Shown here: one piece after another, positions 49,301 through 58,098 of the stretch
Position numbering within the stretch: the stretch's first letter is position 1
How the letters are laid out: every line of letters starts with the position of its first letter
DNA from: DASXYG01 sp036502625
Lineage (GTDB): Bacteria > Actinomycetota > Actinomycetes > Streptosporangiales > Streptosporangiaceae
DNA: 64,000 bases
Assembly (NCBI GenBank): GCA_036502625.1
Contig: DASXYG010000107.1
Location: forward strand, 179,510 to 243,509
Reading direction: 5' to 3'
Notes under the pieces: generated by a model
The model's input: the letters and a program-made list of their open reading frames with translations, nothing else
Told to the model about the DNA's origin: nothing
Database searches by the model: none
Position numbers and translations under genes: made by a program

Positions 49301-49636
49301 ATGCGGATCGGTGAGCTGTCCGAGCGGACCGGCGTGCCGTCGCGCCTGCTGCGCTACTACGACGAGCAGGGCCTGCTGTCCCCCGCGCGCGCCGGGAACG
49401 GATTCCGCGACTACGAGGAGTCCGCCGTCGCGCAGGTCGCGGAGATCCGCCAGTTGCTCGACGCCGGGCTCCCCATCCGGATCATCAAGGCCGTACGCCC
49501 CAGCGCGGACGCCGACCCGGCGCTCATCGCCGAGATCGAGCGCTACCACGATGTGCTCGACGCGCGCGTCCGCTGCCTGGCCCGCAACCGCGACGCGCTC
49601 GCCGCGTACCTCGCCGCCGTACGCGCGCGGGCCTGA
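49301..49636 (+). CDS. MerR family transcriptional regulator
   Basis: A 111-residue MerR protein: MRIGELSERTGVPSRLLRYYDEQGLLSPARAGNGFRDYEESAVAQV is the full HTH plus wing, followed by the long dimerisation helix and no large ligand domain. AAGGGAAGGGG precedes ATG 49301. It is divergent from a DHA2 exporter with a shared palindrome 46 bp away at most. Confidence 0.9.
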   Translation: MRIGELSERTGVPSRLLRYYDEQGLLSPARAGNGFRDYEESAVAQVAEIRQLLDAGLPIRIIKAVRPSADADPALIAEIERYHDVLDARVRCLARNRDALAAYLAAVRARA

Positions 49637-49643
49637 CCGTGGG

Positions 49644-50297
49644 TCAGCCGGTGGCGTCGAGGTAGGCGAGCACCGCGCGGACCCGCCGGTTGGTGTCGTC
49701 GTCGGCGGCGGCCAGGCCGAGCTTCGCGAAGATCGTCGTCGTGTACTTGCTGATGGCGCCCTCGCTGAGGAACAGCCGCCCGGCGATCGCCGTGTTGGAC
49801 AGCCCCTCGGCCATCAGTTCGAGCACCGAGCGCTCCCGGTCGGTGAGGTGGGCGAGCGGGTCGGCGCGCGCGGGCCGGCCGAGCAGCTTCGCGACCACCG
49901 CGGGGTCGAGCGCGGTGCCGCCGCCGGCGACGCGGAGCAGGGCGTCGACGAACTGGTCGGCGTCCAGCACGCGGTCCTTGAGCTGGTAGCCGGTGCCGCC
50001 CTGTTCGTCGGCCAGCAGCTCGCGCGCGTAGAGCTGCTCGACGTGCTGGGAGAGGATGAGCACCGGCAGGCCGGGCACCTCGCGGCGGGCGGCGAGCGCG
50101 GCCTGCAGGCCCTCGTCGGAGAACGTCGGCGGCAGCCGTACGTCCACGATGGCGACGTCGGGCCGGTGGGTGAGCAGCGCGTCGAGGGTGGCGGGCCCGT
50201 TGTCGACGGCGGCGACCACCTGGTGGCCGTACGCCTCGACGAGCCGCACGAGGCCGTCGCGCAACAGGAACAGGTCCTCGGCTACGACAACGCGCAT
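49644..50297 (-). CDS. LuxR family response regulator
   Basis: A 217-residue response regulator. The receiver has AEDLFLLRDG, phosphoacceptor D52 in VAIVDVRLPP and YQLKDRV for the conserved Lys. The HTH is LTDRERSVLELMAEGLSNTAIAGRLFLSEGAISKYTTTIFAKLGL. Its start overlaps the 3' end of the kinase gene by 16 bp, so they form a pair. Confidence 0.93.
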   Translation of the reverse strand: MRVVVAEDLFLLRDGLVRLVEAYGHQVVAAVDNGPATLDALLTHRPDVAIVDVRLPPTFSDEGLQAALAARREVPGLPVLILSQHVEQLYARELLADEQGGTGYQLKDRVLDADQFVDALLRVAGGGTALDPAVVAKLLGRPARADPLAHLTDRERSVLELMAEGLSNTAIAGRLFLSEGAISKYTTTIFAKLGLAAADDDTNRRVRAVLAYLDATG

Positions 50298-51601
50298 GGC
50301 ACCGTCACCCGGACGCAGGTCGGCCCGCCGGGTGGGCTGTCGATCTCCAGGCGGCCGTCGAACGCGGCCATGCGGCGCTCGATGCCGGCCAGCCCGGAGC
50401 CCTCGGACGCGGCGGCGCCGCCGGGCCCGTCGTCGGTCACGGTCGCGGTCAGCACCCGCTCACCGTAGTCGAGGTCGACGGTGACGCGGGTGGGGCGGGC
50501 GTGCTTGGCCGCGTTGGTCAGCAGTTCGGCGACGGCGAAGTAGACGGCGGTCTCGACCGGGCGCTCCGGGCGCGCCGGCACGGTGCTGCGCACGGTGACC
50601 GGCACCTGGGCGTCCAGCGCGAGCGCGCGCACCGCGTCGACGAGGCCGCGCTCGGCCAGGACGGGCGGGTTGATGCCGCGGACGAGCGACCGCAGCTCGG
50701 TGAGCGCCGCCGCCGACGCGGCGCGCGCCTCGGCGAGGAGGGCCTTGGCGGCGGCGGGGTCCTGCTCGACGAGGCGTTCGGCGGCGCCCATCGACATCCC
50801 CAACGCGACGAGCCGCGCCTGGGCGCCGTCGTGCAGGCCGCGTTCGATGCGGTCCAGCTCGGCCGCCTGGGTCTGCGTCAGGCCGGCCCGGATCTCCTCC
50901 AGCTCCTCGACGCGCTTGCCGGTGGGCCGCTCCGGCGCGGGTCCGAGCAGGCGGGGCGCCACGAGGGCGGCGGCCCGCCAGCCGTACGGCGCGGCGGCCA
51001 GGCCGGCGACGATCATGGCGGCGCCGTACGGCCACGCGCCCGGCCGCGTCGCGAGGTACGCGCCGGCCGCCACGAGCGCGGGCGGCAGGACGGCGGCGGG
51101 CAGCACGGTGATCCCGGCGACCCCGAGCCACACCGCGTCGCGGCGCGCCTGCGGGTCGTGGCGGCGGGCGTCCAGGCGTGCGCGGCGGCGCGCCTCGCGT
51201 TCGGACTGGTGGTAGTCGTAGCCGTTCCACCAGAAGCCGGTCGCCATCCTGGTCACCGGCCGCGGCGGACGGTAGCGGCCCTCGATCGGCACGCCCGTCC
51301 AGCGCCCGACGGCGCGGCGCGCGGCCTCGCTGAGCGGCCGCCCGGCGAGCGCCCACAGGGCCCACACGACGACGGACGTCCACAGCGCCGCCATGGCCGC
51401 CTCCCCGGCGACGGCCAGGATGACCAGGGGCCCGGACAGCTCGGCGGACCAGGTCAGCGCGAACCGCATGCCGAAGTACGCGACGGCCGCGCCGGCCAGC
51501 GGCACCACCGCGGTGAGCCCGGCGAGCACCACCGAGCGGTACAGCCCGGACGCGACCGCCGCGGCCCAGCGCAGCGGCCCCGGCCCGCGGTCGTTTCTCA
51601 T
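50282..51601 (-). CDS. Two-component sensor histidine kinase
   Basis: A 439-residue kinase. Membrane helices lie near 15-90 and 160-215, with a putative sensor loop between them (TRMATGFWWNGYDYHQSEREARRRAR). The HisKA_3 segment is ELDRIERGLHDGAQARLVALGMSMGAAERL, His near residue 250. The HATPase has AELLTNAAKHARPTR, DDGPGGAAASEGSGLAGIERR and a clear C-terminus. I use ATG 51601, 9 bp from GGGGAAG; three in-frame upstream ATG/GCG codons to 51610 are alternatives. Confidence 0.9.
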   Translation of the reverse strand: MRNDRGPGPLRWAAAVASGLYRSVVLAGLTAVVPLAGAAVAYFGMRFALTWSAELSGPLVILAVAGEAAMAALWTSVVVWALWALAGRPLSEAARRAVGRWTGVPIEGRYRPPRPVTRMATGFWWNGYDYHQSEREARRRARLDARRHDPQARRDAVWLGVAGITVLPAAVLPPALVAAGAYLATRPGAWPYGAAMIVAGLAAAPYGWRAAALVAPRLLGPAPERPTGKRVEELEEIRAGLTQTQAAELDRIERGLHDGAQARLVALGMSMGAAERLVEQDPAAAKALLAEARAASAAALTELRSLVRGINPPVLAERGLVDAVRALALDAQVPVTVRSTVPARPERPVETAVYFAVAELLTNAAKHARPTRVTVDLDYGERVLTATVTDDGPGGAAASEGSGLAGIERRMAAFDGRLEIDSPPGGPTCVRVTVPCALS

Positions 51602-51743
51602 CGCCATCATCTTCCCCGTTCCCGTACGGATCCGGCGCGCACCGGTCCGGATACGGAGAAGCTACGGGCGGGCGTACGGCGCGGGTATCCGTCCATCCGC
51701 CGGGCGCGGTGGGCCTGGCCCCACCATCGGCCGCGGGGACCCG

Positions 51744-52496
51744 TCAGGTGGTGATCGGCGGCTTGACCACGTGCGCGACCTGACCGCGCCGGCGGCTCCG
51801 GTTGACGGCCGCCGCGACCACCACACCGGCCGCCAGCAGGATGGACCCGACCGCGGCCGGGAGGTCCTCCGCGGGGTCGTGCTCGCCGACGTACTCGGCC
51901 TCGAGCACGCCGTTCGGGTCCACGAGGACGTCGACCGCGGCGTGCGGGAACGTGTGGGAGTACTTGCTGAGGAACGGGTACCGGTGGCCGCCGGGGCACA
52001 CCGCGGTGAAGTCGTAGACGTCGATGCCGTCGGAGCCGGGGATGCGGCAGTGCACGGTCACGCCGACGTGGGCGAGCGCGAGCGGGGTCGGCGCCATCAT
52101 CAGCGCGGCGCCGAGCAGCCCGCCGCCGACGGCGCCGATCATGCCGTACCAGCCGCCGCCGAGCATCCCCGTGCCGATGCAGAACAGCCCGGCGCCGAGC
52201 ACGAGGATCAGCGCCCCGGCGACGTAGGAGTGCGGCGGCAGCGTCACGATCAGGCTGGCCGCGACCATCGCGACGACGCCGTACGTGATCAGCCGCCAGT
52301 GCGCCCCCTTCGGCGACCCGGCCTTCCGCAGCGGCGCGCCGACCGCCACGGAGATCCCGATGATCCCGAACACCCCGACCACGAGCGACACCGCGACGTC
52401 CCGCGGCGCCACCACCCCGAGCACAACGGCAACGCCCAACAGGACCGCCCCGCCGACGGGCAGCACGAGCGCCCACCGGACCCGCTTCTTCGCCAC
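51744..52496 (-). CDS. Multi-pass membrane protein of unknown function
   Basis: A 250-residue protein with about five N-terminal membrane helices (8-150). An extracytoplasmic region follows, with two cysteines (VHCRIPGSDGIDVYDFTAVCPGGHRYPF) that could form a disulfide, and then a final helix (LPAAVGSILLAAGVVVAAAVN) and a basic tail. No family recognised. I use GTG 52496 because GAGGGGAG lies just upstream. Upstream in-frame GTGs to 52511 exist. Confidence 0.7.
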   Translation of the reverse strand: MAKKRVRWALVLPVGGAVLLGVAVVLGVVAPRDVAVSLVVGVFGIIGISVAVGAPLRKAGSPKGAHWRLITYGVVAMVAASLIVTLPPHSYVAGALILVLGAGLFCIGTGMLGGGWYGMIGAVGGGLLGAALMMAPTPLALAHVGVTVHCRIPGSDGIDVYDFTAVCPGGHRYPFLSKYSHTFPHAAVDVLVDPNGVLEAEYVGEHDPAEDLPAAVGSILLAAGVVVAAAVNRSRRRGQVAHVVKPPITT

Positions 52497-52571
52497 GCCC
52501 ACTCCCCTCACCCCGCCCGAACCCGGCGCCGAGCCTATCCCCGGCGGGCGCGGCGCGCGGGCGGAGCCGGG

Positions 52572-53636
52572 TCAGTCCCAGGTGAGGCTGGAGCCGGTCT
52601 GGTATTCGGTTACGCGGGTCTCGAAGAAGTTCTTCTCCTTTTTCAGGTCGATGGTCTCCGACATCCAGGGGAAGGGGTTCTCGGACTGGCCGAAGATGGG
52701 GGTGAGGCCTATTTGGTGGGCGCGGCGGTCGGTGACGAAGCGCATGTACTGCTCGCAGAGGGGCGCCGTGAGGCCCAGGATGCCGCGGGGCATGGTGTCG
52801 CGGGCGTACGCGATCTCCAGCTCGCACGCCTCGGTGAGCATGCGCCTGACCTCGGCGGCGAACTCCGGGGTCCACAGGTGCGGGTTCTCGGCCTTGATCT
52901 GGTTGATGCAGTCGATGCCGAAGTTCAGGTGGATCGACTCGTCGCGCAGGATGTACTGGTACTGCTCGGCGATGCCCACCATCTTGTTGCGCCGCCCGAG
53001 CGACAGGATCTGCGCGAAGCCGGTGTAGAACCACATGCCCTCGAAGACGACGTAGAAGGCGACGAGGTCGCGCAGGAACGCCTGGTCGGCCTCGGGGGTG
53101 CCGGTCGCGAAGTCCGGCGACTCCAGGTTCTGCGTGTACTTCAGCGCCCAGGCGTCCTTCTCGGTGATCGACGGCACCTCGCGGTACATGTTGAACAGCT
53201 CCCCGGCGTCCAGGCCGAGGCTCTCGCAGATGTACTGGAACGTGTGCGTGTGCACGGCCTCCTCGAACGCCTGGCGGAGCAGGTACTGCCGGCACTCGGG
53301 GTTGGTGATGTGCCGGTAGCAGGCCAGCACGATGTTGTTGGCGACCAGCGACTCCGCGGTGGCGAAGAACCCGAGGTTGCGCTTGAGCAGGAGCCGCTCG
53401 TCGTCCGTCAGCCCGCCCGGTGACTTCCACAGCGCGATGTCGGCCTGCATGGCGACCTCGGTCGGCATCCAGTGGTTGGCGCAGCCGGCGAGGTACTTGT
53501 CCCACGCCCAGTGGTACTTCAGCGGCAGCAACTGGTTGACGTCGGCGCGGGCGTTGATCATCGCCTTGTCGCCGACGTGCACCGGCGCGGCGCCGCGGTC
53601 GATGCGGCCGAGGCCGGTGGAGGTGTCGGCGGTCAC
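52572..53636 (-). CDS. nrdB: Ribonucleotide reductase small subunit, Tyr-less (class Ic-like)
   Basis: A 354-residue R2 protein that holds the dinuclear metal centre for deoxynucleotide synthesis. Metal ligands by alignment from memory: E95 (ATAES), E126 and H129 (EEAVH), E199 (VVFEG), E233 and H236 (RDESIH). The residue 7 after E126, normally the radical Tyr, is F133 (HTHTFQY), and the first ligand is Glu rather than Asp. Both features are known from the Chlamydia-type Mn/Fe class Ic subunit. The start is GTG 53636, overlapping the nrdA stop (GTGA). Transcribed from the riboswitch-controlled nrdA promoter. Confidence 0.93.
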   Translation of the reverse strand: MTADTSTGLGRIDRGAAPVHVGDKAMINARADVNQLLPLKYHWAWDKYLAGCANHWMPTEVAMQADIALWKSPGGLTDDERLLLKRNLGFFATAESLVANNIVLACYRHITNPECRQYLLRQAFEEAVHTHTFQYICESLGLDAGELFNMYREVPSITEKDAWALKYTQNLESPDFATGTPEADQAFLRDLVAFYVVFEGMWFYTGFAQILSLGRRNKMVGIAEQYQYILRDESIHLNFGIDCINQIKAENPHLWTPEFAAEVRRMLTEACELEIAYARDTMPRGILGLTAPLCEQYMRFVTDRRAHQIGLTPIFGQSENPFPWMSETIDLKKEKNFFETRVTEYQTGSSLTWD

Positions 53637-56431
53637 TGGCAGGCCTCGCATTCGGGGTCGTCGATCCGGCAGGCGTCCGCGGCGGGCTCCGGCGCGACCG
53701 CGTTGAGCCGCCCGTCGGTGCCGGCCAGCGTGCTCTTCTCCACGTGGGTGGCGGCCTGGGTGCGCAGGTAGTAGGTGGTCTTCAGGCCCGTACGCCAGGC
53801 GTGCCGGTACAGCGCGTCGAGCTTGCGGCCGCTCGGCCCGGCGACGTACAGGTTCAGCGACTGCGACTGGTCGATCCACTTCTGGCGCCGCGCGGCCGCG
53901 TCGATCAGCCAGGTGCTGTCGATCTCGAACGCGGTGGCGTAGCGGTCCTTCAGGTCGGCCGGGACCCGGTCGATGGGGGCGACGCTGCCGTCGAAGTACT
54001 TCAGGTCGGCGGCCATCGCCTCGTCCCACAGGCCGCGGTCCTTCAGGTCCCGTACGAGGTGCGGGTTCGTGACGGTGAAGTCGCCGGACATGTTCGACTT
54101 CACGTACAGGTTCCGGTACAGCGGCTCGATGGACGGGCTCACGCCGCAGATGTTGGCGATGGTCGCCGTCGGGGCGACCGCCAGCACGTTGGAGTTGCGC
54201 ATGCCGTGGTCGCGTACGCGGGCGCGCAGCGCGTCCCAGTCGAGCGTGGCGGACGTGTCCACCGCCAGCTCGCCTGCGCCGCGCGACTCGGCGAGCAGCC
54301 GCAGCGAGTCGATCGGCAGCACGCCCCGGCTCCACAGCGACCCGTCGTACGACCCGTACGCGCCCCGCTCGGCGGCCAGGCCGGACGACGCGGCGATCGC
54401 GTAGTACGCGACCTCCTCCATGCTCCGGTCGGCGAACGCGACCGCCTCCGGCGAGGACACCGGCAGCCCGAGGGTGAACAGCGCGTCCTGGTGGCCCATC
54501 ACGCCGAGGCCGACGGGCCGGTGGCGCAGGTTGGAGCGGCGCGCCTCCGGGATCGTGTACATGTTGATGTCGATCACGTTGTCGAGCATCCGCACGGCGG
54601 TCGTGACCGTGCGCTCCAGCCGTTCGTGGTCGATTCCGTCCGGGCCGACGTGGCGCGCCAGGTTGACCGACCCGAGGTTGCAGACGGCGACCTCCTCGGC
54701 GTCGGTGTTGAGGGTGATCTCGGTGCACAGGTTCGAGGAGTGCACGACGCCCGCGTGCCGCTGCGGCGAGCGCAGGTTGCACGGGTCCTTGAACGTGATC
54801 CACGGGTGGCCGGTCTCGAACAGCATGGTCAGCATCCGCCGCCACAGCTCCACCGCGCGCACCCGCCGGTGCACCCGGACCTCGCCGCGCCCGGCCGCCT
54901 CCTCGTACGCCCGGTACCGCTGGGCGAACGCGTCGCCGTACAGGTCGTGCAGGTCGGGGACCTCGTCCGGGGAGAACAGCGTCCAGTCGCCGTCGGCCTC
55001 GACGCGGCGCAGGAACTCGTCGGGAATCCAGTGCGCGGTGTTCATGTCGTGCGTGCGCCGCCGGTCGTCGCCGGTGTTCTTGCGCAGGTCGCAGAACTCC
55101 TCGACGTCGATGTGCCAGGTCTCCAGGTACGCGCAGGCCGCGCCCTTGCGCTTGCCGCCCTGGTTCACCGCGACGGCCGTGTCGTTGGCGATCTTCAGGA
55201 ACGGCACGACGCCCTGGGACGTGCCGTTGGTGCCGCGGATGTGCGCGCCGAGGCCGCGTACGGGCGTCCAGTCGTTGCCGAGCCCGCCGGAGTACTTCGC
55301 CAGCAGCGCGTTGTTCCGGTACGCGCCGAAGATCGCGTCCAGGTCGTCGTCGACCGTGGTGAGGAAGCAGGACGAGATCTGCGCGCGGATCGTGCCGGCG
55401 TTGAACAGCGTCGGCGTGGAGCACATGAAGTCGAACGTGGACAGCAGCTCATAGAACGCGATCGCGCGGGCCTCCCGGTCGTCCTCGCGCAGCGCCAGGC
55501 CCATCGCGACGCGCATGAAGAACGCCTGCGGGAGCTCGAACCGTACGCCGTCGTCGTGCAGGACGTAGCGGTCGTAGAGGGTCTGCAGGCCGAGGAAGCC
55601 GAAGTCGAGGTCGCGCTCGGGGCGGATCGCCGCGCCGAGCCGGTCCAGGTCGAAGGTCTCCAGCTCGGGGTCGACGCGCCCGGCCGCGACGCCGAGCCGC
55701 AGGTAGTCGCGGAAGTACGCGGGGTACGCGGCGGCCATCTCCCGCTGCCCGGCCTGGCGCGGCTCCCCGGCCAGGCGGCTCAGCGCCTCGCCGCGCAGCT
55801 TGTCGAGCAGCAGCCGCGCCGCGACGGAGGAGTAGCCCGGCTCGCGCTCCACCAGCGTCCGCGCCGCCATGACCAGCGCGGACGCCAGCTCGTCCGCGGT
55901 GATCCCGTCGTACGCGCCGCGCCGCACCTCCGCCAGCACGGGCGCGGCCGAGGTGTCGGCGACCCCGGCGACGGCCTCGCCGACGACCTGCTCGACGCGC
56001 GCCCAGTCCAGCGGACTTGTGGCCCCGTCGGCGCCGCGGACGTGCAGGACGGGCGCGGCGTCCCCGGACCCGCCGGCCTCGCGGCGCGCCGCCGCCCGCT
56101 CCTCGCGGTACAGCACGTACGCGCGGGCGACCTGGTGGTGGCCGCCGCGCATCAGCACCAGCTCGACGAGGTCCTGGATCTGCTCGATCCGTACGGCGGT
56201 CTCGGCGGTGTGGCGCGGCAGCGCGGCGCGGACCTCGCGCGTCAGCTCGGCGACCACATGGTGGACGTGCGACGACGCGGCCCCGCCGTCGCCCTCGACG
56301 GCCAGGAACGCCTTCGTCAGCGCGACGGTGATCTTGGTCGCGTCGAACTCCGAAACGCCGCCGTCCCTGCGGACGACCCGGGTCGGGGCATGGTCGGCCG
56401 GCCGGCCGGGGCCGGCCTCGGTGAATGTCAC
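53633..56431 (-). CDS. nrdA: Ribonucleotide reductase large subunit, class I
   Basis: A 932-residue R1 protein. Two ATP-cone-like regions lie at the N-terminus (VVRRDGGVSEFDATKITVALTKAFLAV, about 19-45, and a second at about 125-215). The catalytic barrel has STPTLFNAGT, ISSCFL (substrate-reducing Cys), SSNLCTEI (catalytic Cys and Glu), VCNLGSVNL (second redox Cys) and VAPTATIANICGVSPSIEP. The C-terminal shuttle pair is CEAC. It reduces ribonucleoside diphosphates with NrdB. GTG 56431 is used with GAGGAGAG upstream. A 5' leader of about 280 nt contains a cobalamin riboswitch. Confidence 0.95.
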   Translation of the reverse strand: MTFTEAGPGRPADHAPTRVVRRDGGVSEFDATKITVALTKAFLAVEGDGGAASSHVHHVVAELTREVRAALPRHTAETAVRIEQIQDLVELVLMRGGHHQVARAYVLYREERAAARREAGGSGDAAPVLHVRGADGATSPLDWARVEQVVGEAVAGVADTSAAPVLAEVRRGAYDGITADELASALVMAARTLVEREPGYSSVAARLLLDKLRGEALSRLAGEPRQAGQREMAAAYPAYFRDYLRLGVAAGRVDPELETFDLDRLGAAIRPERDLDFGFLGLQTLYDRYVLHDDGVRFELPQAFFMRVAMGLALREDDREARAIAFYELLSTFDFMCSTPTLFNAGTIRAQISSCFLTTVDDDLDAIFGAYRNNALLAKYSGGLGNDWTPVRGLGAHIRGTNGTSQGVVPFLKIANDTAVAVNQGGKRKGAACAYLETWHIDVEEFCDLRKNTGDDRRRTHDMNTAHWIPDEFLRRVEADGDWTLFSPDEVPDLHDLYGDAFAQRYRAYEEAAGRGEVRVHRRVRAVELWRRMLTMLFETGHPWITFKDPCNLRSPQRHAGVVHSSNLCTEITLNTDAEEVAVCNLGSVNLARHVGPDGIDHERLERTVTTAVRMLDNVIDINMYTIPEARRSNLRHRPVGLGVMGHQDALFTLGLPVSSPEAVAFADRSMEEVAYYAIAASSGLAAERGAYGSYDGSLWSRGVLPIDSLRLLAESRGAGELAVDTSATLDWDALRARVRDHGMRNSNVLAVAPTATIANICGVSPSIEPLYRNLYVKSNMSGDFTVTNPHLVRDLKDRGLWDEAMAADLKYFDGSVAPIDRVPADLKDRYATAFEIDSTWLIDAAARRQKWIDQSQSLNLYVAGPSGRKLDALYRHAWRTGLKTTYYLRTQAATHVEKSTLAGTDGRLNAVAPEPAADACRIDDPECEACQ

Positions 56432-56517
56432 GGCTCTCTCCTCGCGAGCTCGCCATTGGACCGGGCGTCCTTGTGCGTGTGGACGTCCGGCGGACGCGTC
56501 CCGGTCGGGGCGCGTGC

Positions 56518-56715
56518 CGATGGCAGGTCTTCGGACTCGCGGGCGATACGGCGCGTGCGCCGCGCCTACTGGCCGTCGCTTCCCAGGCGTGTGCCCAGTG
56601 CTGTCCCGGTCGCCGCGTACGTGCGGACGGCCGGGGACGGCGGTCGTTCCCGCTCACCGCTGCGGGGCAGTCCCGGACTCCCACCGGGTTCCCTCTCACC
56701 CCGTCCCGTTCGTAC
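56518..56715 (-). promoter_or_regulatory. Cobalamin riboswitch upstream of nrdAB
   Basis: On the minus strand, in order: GAGGGAACCCGGTG then GGAGTCCGGGACTGCC and CCGCAGCGGTGAGCGGGAACG (about 56700-56636), the B12-box region GGAAGCGACGGCCAGTAGGC (56583-56564), and GCGAGTCCGAAGACCTGCCA (56540-56521). This is the order and wording of actinobacterial cobalamin riboswitches. In Streptomyces, coenzyme B12 is known to shut off the class I RNR operon through such an element (Borovok and colleagues, from memory), presumably because a B12-dependent class II enzyme can take over. Confidence 0.9.
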
Positions 56716-56741
56716 GGCGGGACGGACCACCAGCACGGAGG

Positions 56742-56787
56742 ACACTACATGTTGTGCCGTGGCCATCGAACCAACCGCATATGTGCG
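56742..56787. promoter_or_regulatory. Putative tandem NrdR boxes over the nrd promoter
   Basis: ACACTACATGTTGTGC (56742-56757) resembles the 16-bp NrdR box, and CGCATATGTGCG (56776-56787) is a weaker second dyad with its centre 32 bp away, the spacing known for paired NrdR boxes. The first box contains TAGTGT on the minus strand (56747-56742), a likely -10, 17 bp from TTCGAT. NrdR would then repress initiation while the riboswitch acts on the leader. Confidence 0.5.
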
Positions 56788-56831
56788 CGTGTCGTGGGTC
56801 GGAACGTGGTATCGGCGACGGCCGCGCCGCC

Positions 56832-56860
56832 TTGACGGGCGGTCCACGGGACCGTAACGT
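56832..56860 (+). promoter_or_regulatory. Promoter of the cbtBA operon
   Basis: TTGACG (56832-56837), 17 bp, TAACGT (56855-56860): one of the best -35/-10 pairs in the window. The start of transcription would fall near 56867, just before the riboswitch. Confidence 0.6.
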
Positions 56861-56965
56861 CCCAGCCGGTGACAGCGTACGGAAGCCGGTGTGAGTCCGG
56901 CACGGTCGCGCCACTGTGAGCCCGCGCACCGCGGGTGAGTCAGACACGTAGCGGTCACCACGCTC
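56861..56965 (+). promoter_or_regulatory. Cobalamin riboswitch upstream of cbtBA
   Basis: Compact element: GCCGGTGACAGCG, GGAAGCCGGTGTGAGTCCGG (56881-56900), B12 box GCCACTGTG (56910-56918), a hairpin CCCGCGCACCGCGGG, and GAGTCAGACAC (56937-56947). These are the conserved blocks of the cobalamin riboswitch short form. The ribosome-binding site of cbtB (GAAGGAGGG) lies about 50 nt downstream. Expected to switch off cobalt uptake when B12 is plentiful. Confidence 0.9.
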
Positions 56966-57004
56966 CGTACTCAATGGGACGCACGATCCCTGAAGGAGGG
57001 CCTC

Positions 57005-57214
57005 ATGGCCACCGTCTCCGCGCCTGGTTCCACGCCGGTCGTCCTGCCCGCGCACCGCGCCGCCCTGTGGCTGAGCCTCACCGCGCTGGCCGCGCTCGCG
57101 CTGTACTACTTCATCGGCGTCGACCAGGGCGCCACCTCGGTCTTCGGCGCCGACATGCACATCCACGAGTTCGTCCACGACGCGCGCCACTTCCTCGGCT
57201 TCCCCTGCCACTGA
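57005..57214 (+). CDS. cbtB: Cobalt transporter subunit CbtB
   Basis: A 69-residue protein with a single membrane helix (AALWLSLTALAALALYYFIGV, about 19-39) and a His-rich C-terminus, HIHEFVHDARHFLGFPCH, a predicted metal-binding tail. This is the CbtB signature. It starts at ATG 57005 after GGAGGG and precedes cbtA by 23 bp, directly behind a cobalamin riboswitch. Confidence 0.93.
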   Translation: MATVSAPGSTPVVLPAHRAALWLSLTALAALALYYFIGVDQGATSVFGADMHIHEFVHDARHFLGFPCH

Positions 57215-57237
57215 TCCCGGCGGGAGGACAACCGAAC

Positions 57238-58098
57238 ATGGAGAAGAAGCTCCTCGTCCGCGGCATGCTCGCCGGGGCGGTGGCCGGGCTGCTGGCGTTC
57301 GTGTTCGCGCGGATCTTCGCCGAACCGCAGATCCAGGCGGCCATCACGTACGAGTCCGGGCGCGACGCCGCCCAGGAGGCGCTGGACAAGGCGGCCGGGA
57401 TGCCCGCGGCCGCGGCCGAGCCCGAGCTGTTCAGCCGGGCGGTCCAGGCGAACGTGGGCATCGGCGTCGGCATGGTGCTGTTCGGCCTCGCGATGGGCGC
57501 GCTGTTCGCGGTCGTGTACACGATCTGCCTGGGCCGCGTCGGGAACCTGCGGCCCCGTACGCTGGCGGTGCTGCTCGCCGGGGGCGGGCTGCTGGGGGTC
57601 TACCTGGTGCCGTTCGTGAAGTACCCGGCCGACCCGCCGGCGATCGGCCACCCCGAGACCATCGGGCCGCGCGGCGGGCTGTACCTGATCATGGTGGTGT
57701 GCGCGCTGGCGTTCCTGGCGGGCGCCGTCTGGCTGGGCCGGCGGCTGGCCGCGCGGTACACCACGTGGAACGCCGTGCTGCTGGCCGCCGCCGCGTTCGC
57801 CGTCGCGATCGGCATCGTGATGGCCGTGCTCCCGCCGCTCGGCCACCTCCACGCCAACGTGGACCAGTACGGCAGGCACGCCACCGAGACGCCGCTTCCG
57901 CTGCGCCGCCCGGACGGCTCGATCGCCTACCCCGGGTTCCCCGCCGACACGCTGTACCTGTTCCGGCTGTACTCCGTCGCCGCGCAGCTCATCCTGTGGA
58001 CCGCGATCGCGCTGGTCTTCGCGCCCATGGCCGAGCGCCTGCTCGCGCCCCGGCCGGCCGCGGCGGCACGCACGGAACCGGCGCCGGCCGCGCCGTGA
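57238..58098 (+). CDS. cbtA: Cobalt transporter subunit CbtA
   Basis: A 286-residue CbtA protein with about six membrane helices. It begins KKLLVRGMLAGAVAGLLAFVFARIFAEPQI and contains VGIGVGMVLFGLAMGALFAVVYTICLGR, YLVPFVKYPADPPAIGHPETIGPR and LPPLGHLHANVDQYG, with conserved His/Pro in loops facing the metal path. GGGAGGACAACC precedes ATG 57238. The stop overlaps the next start (GTGA). Confidence 0.92.
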   Translation: MEKKLLVRGMLAGAVAGLLAFVFARIFAEPQIQAAITYESGRDAAQEALDKAAGMPAAAAEPELFSRAVQANVGIGVGMVLFGLAMGALFAVVYTICLGRVGNLRPRTLAVLLAGGGLLGVYLVPFVKYPADPPAIGHPETIGPRGGLYLIMVVCALAFLAGAVWLGRRLAARYTTWNAVLLAAAAFAVAIGIVMAVLPPLGHLHANVDQYGRHATETPLPLRRPDGSIAYPGFPADTLYLFRLYSVAAQLILWTAIALVFAPMAERLLAPRPAAAARTEPAPAAP

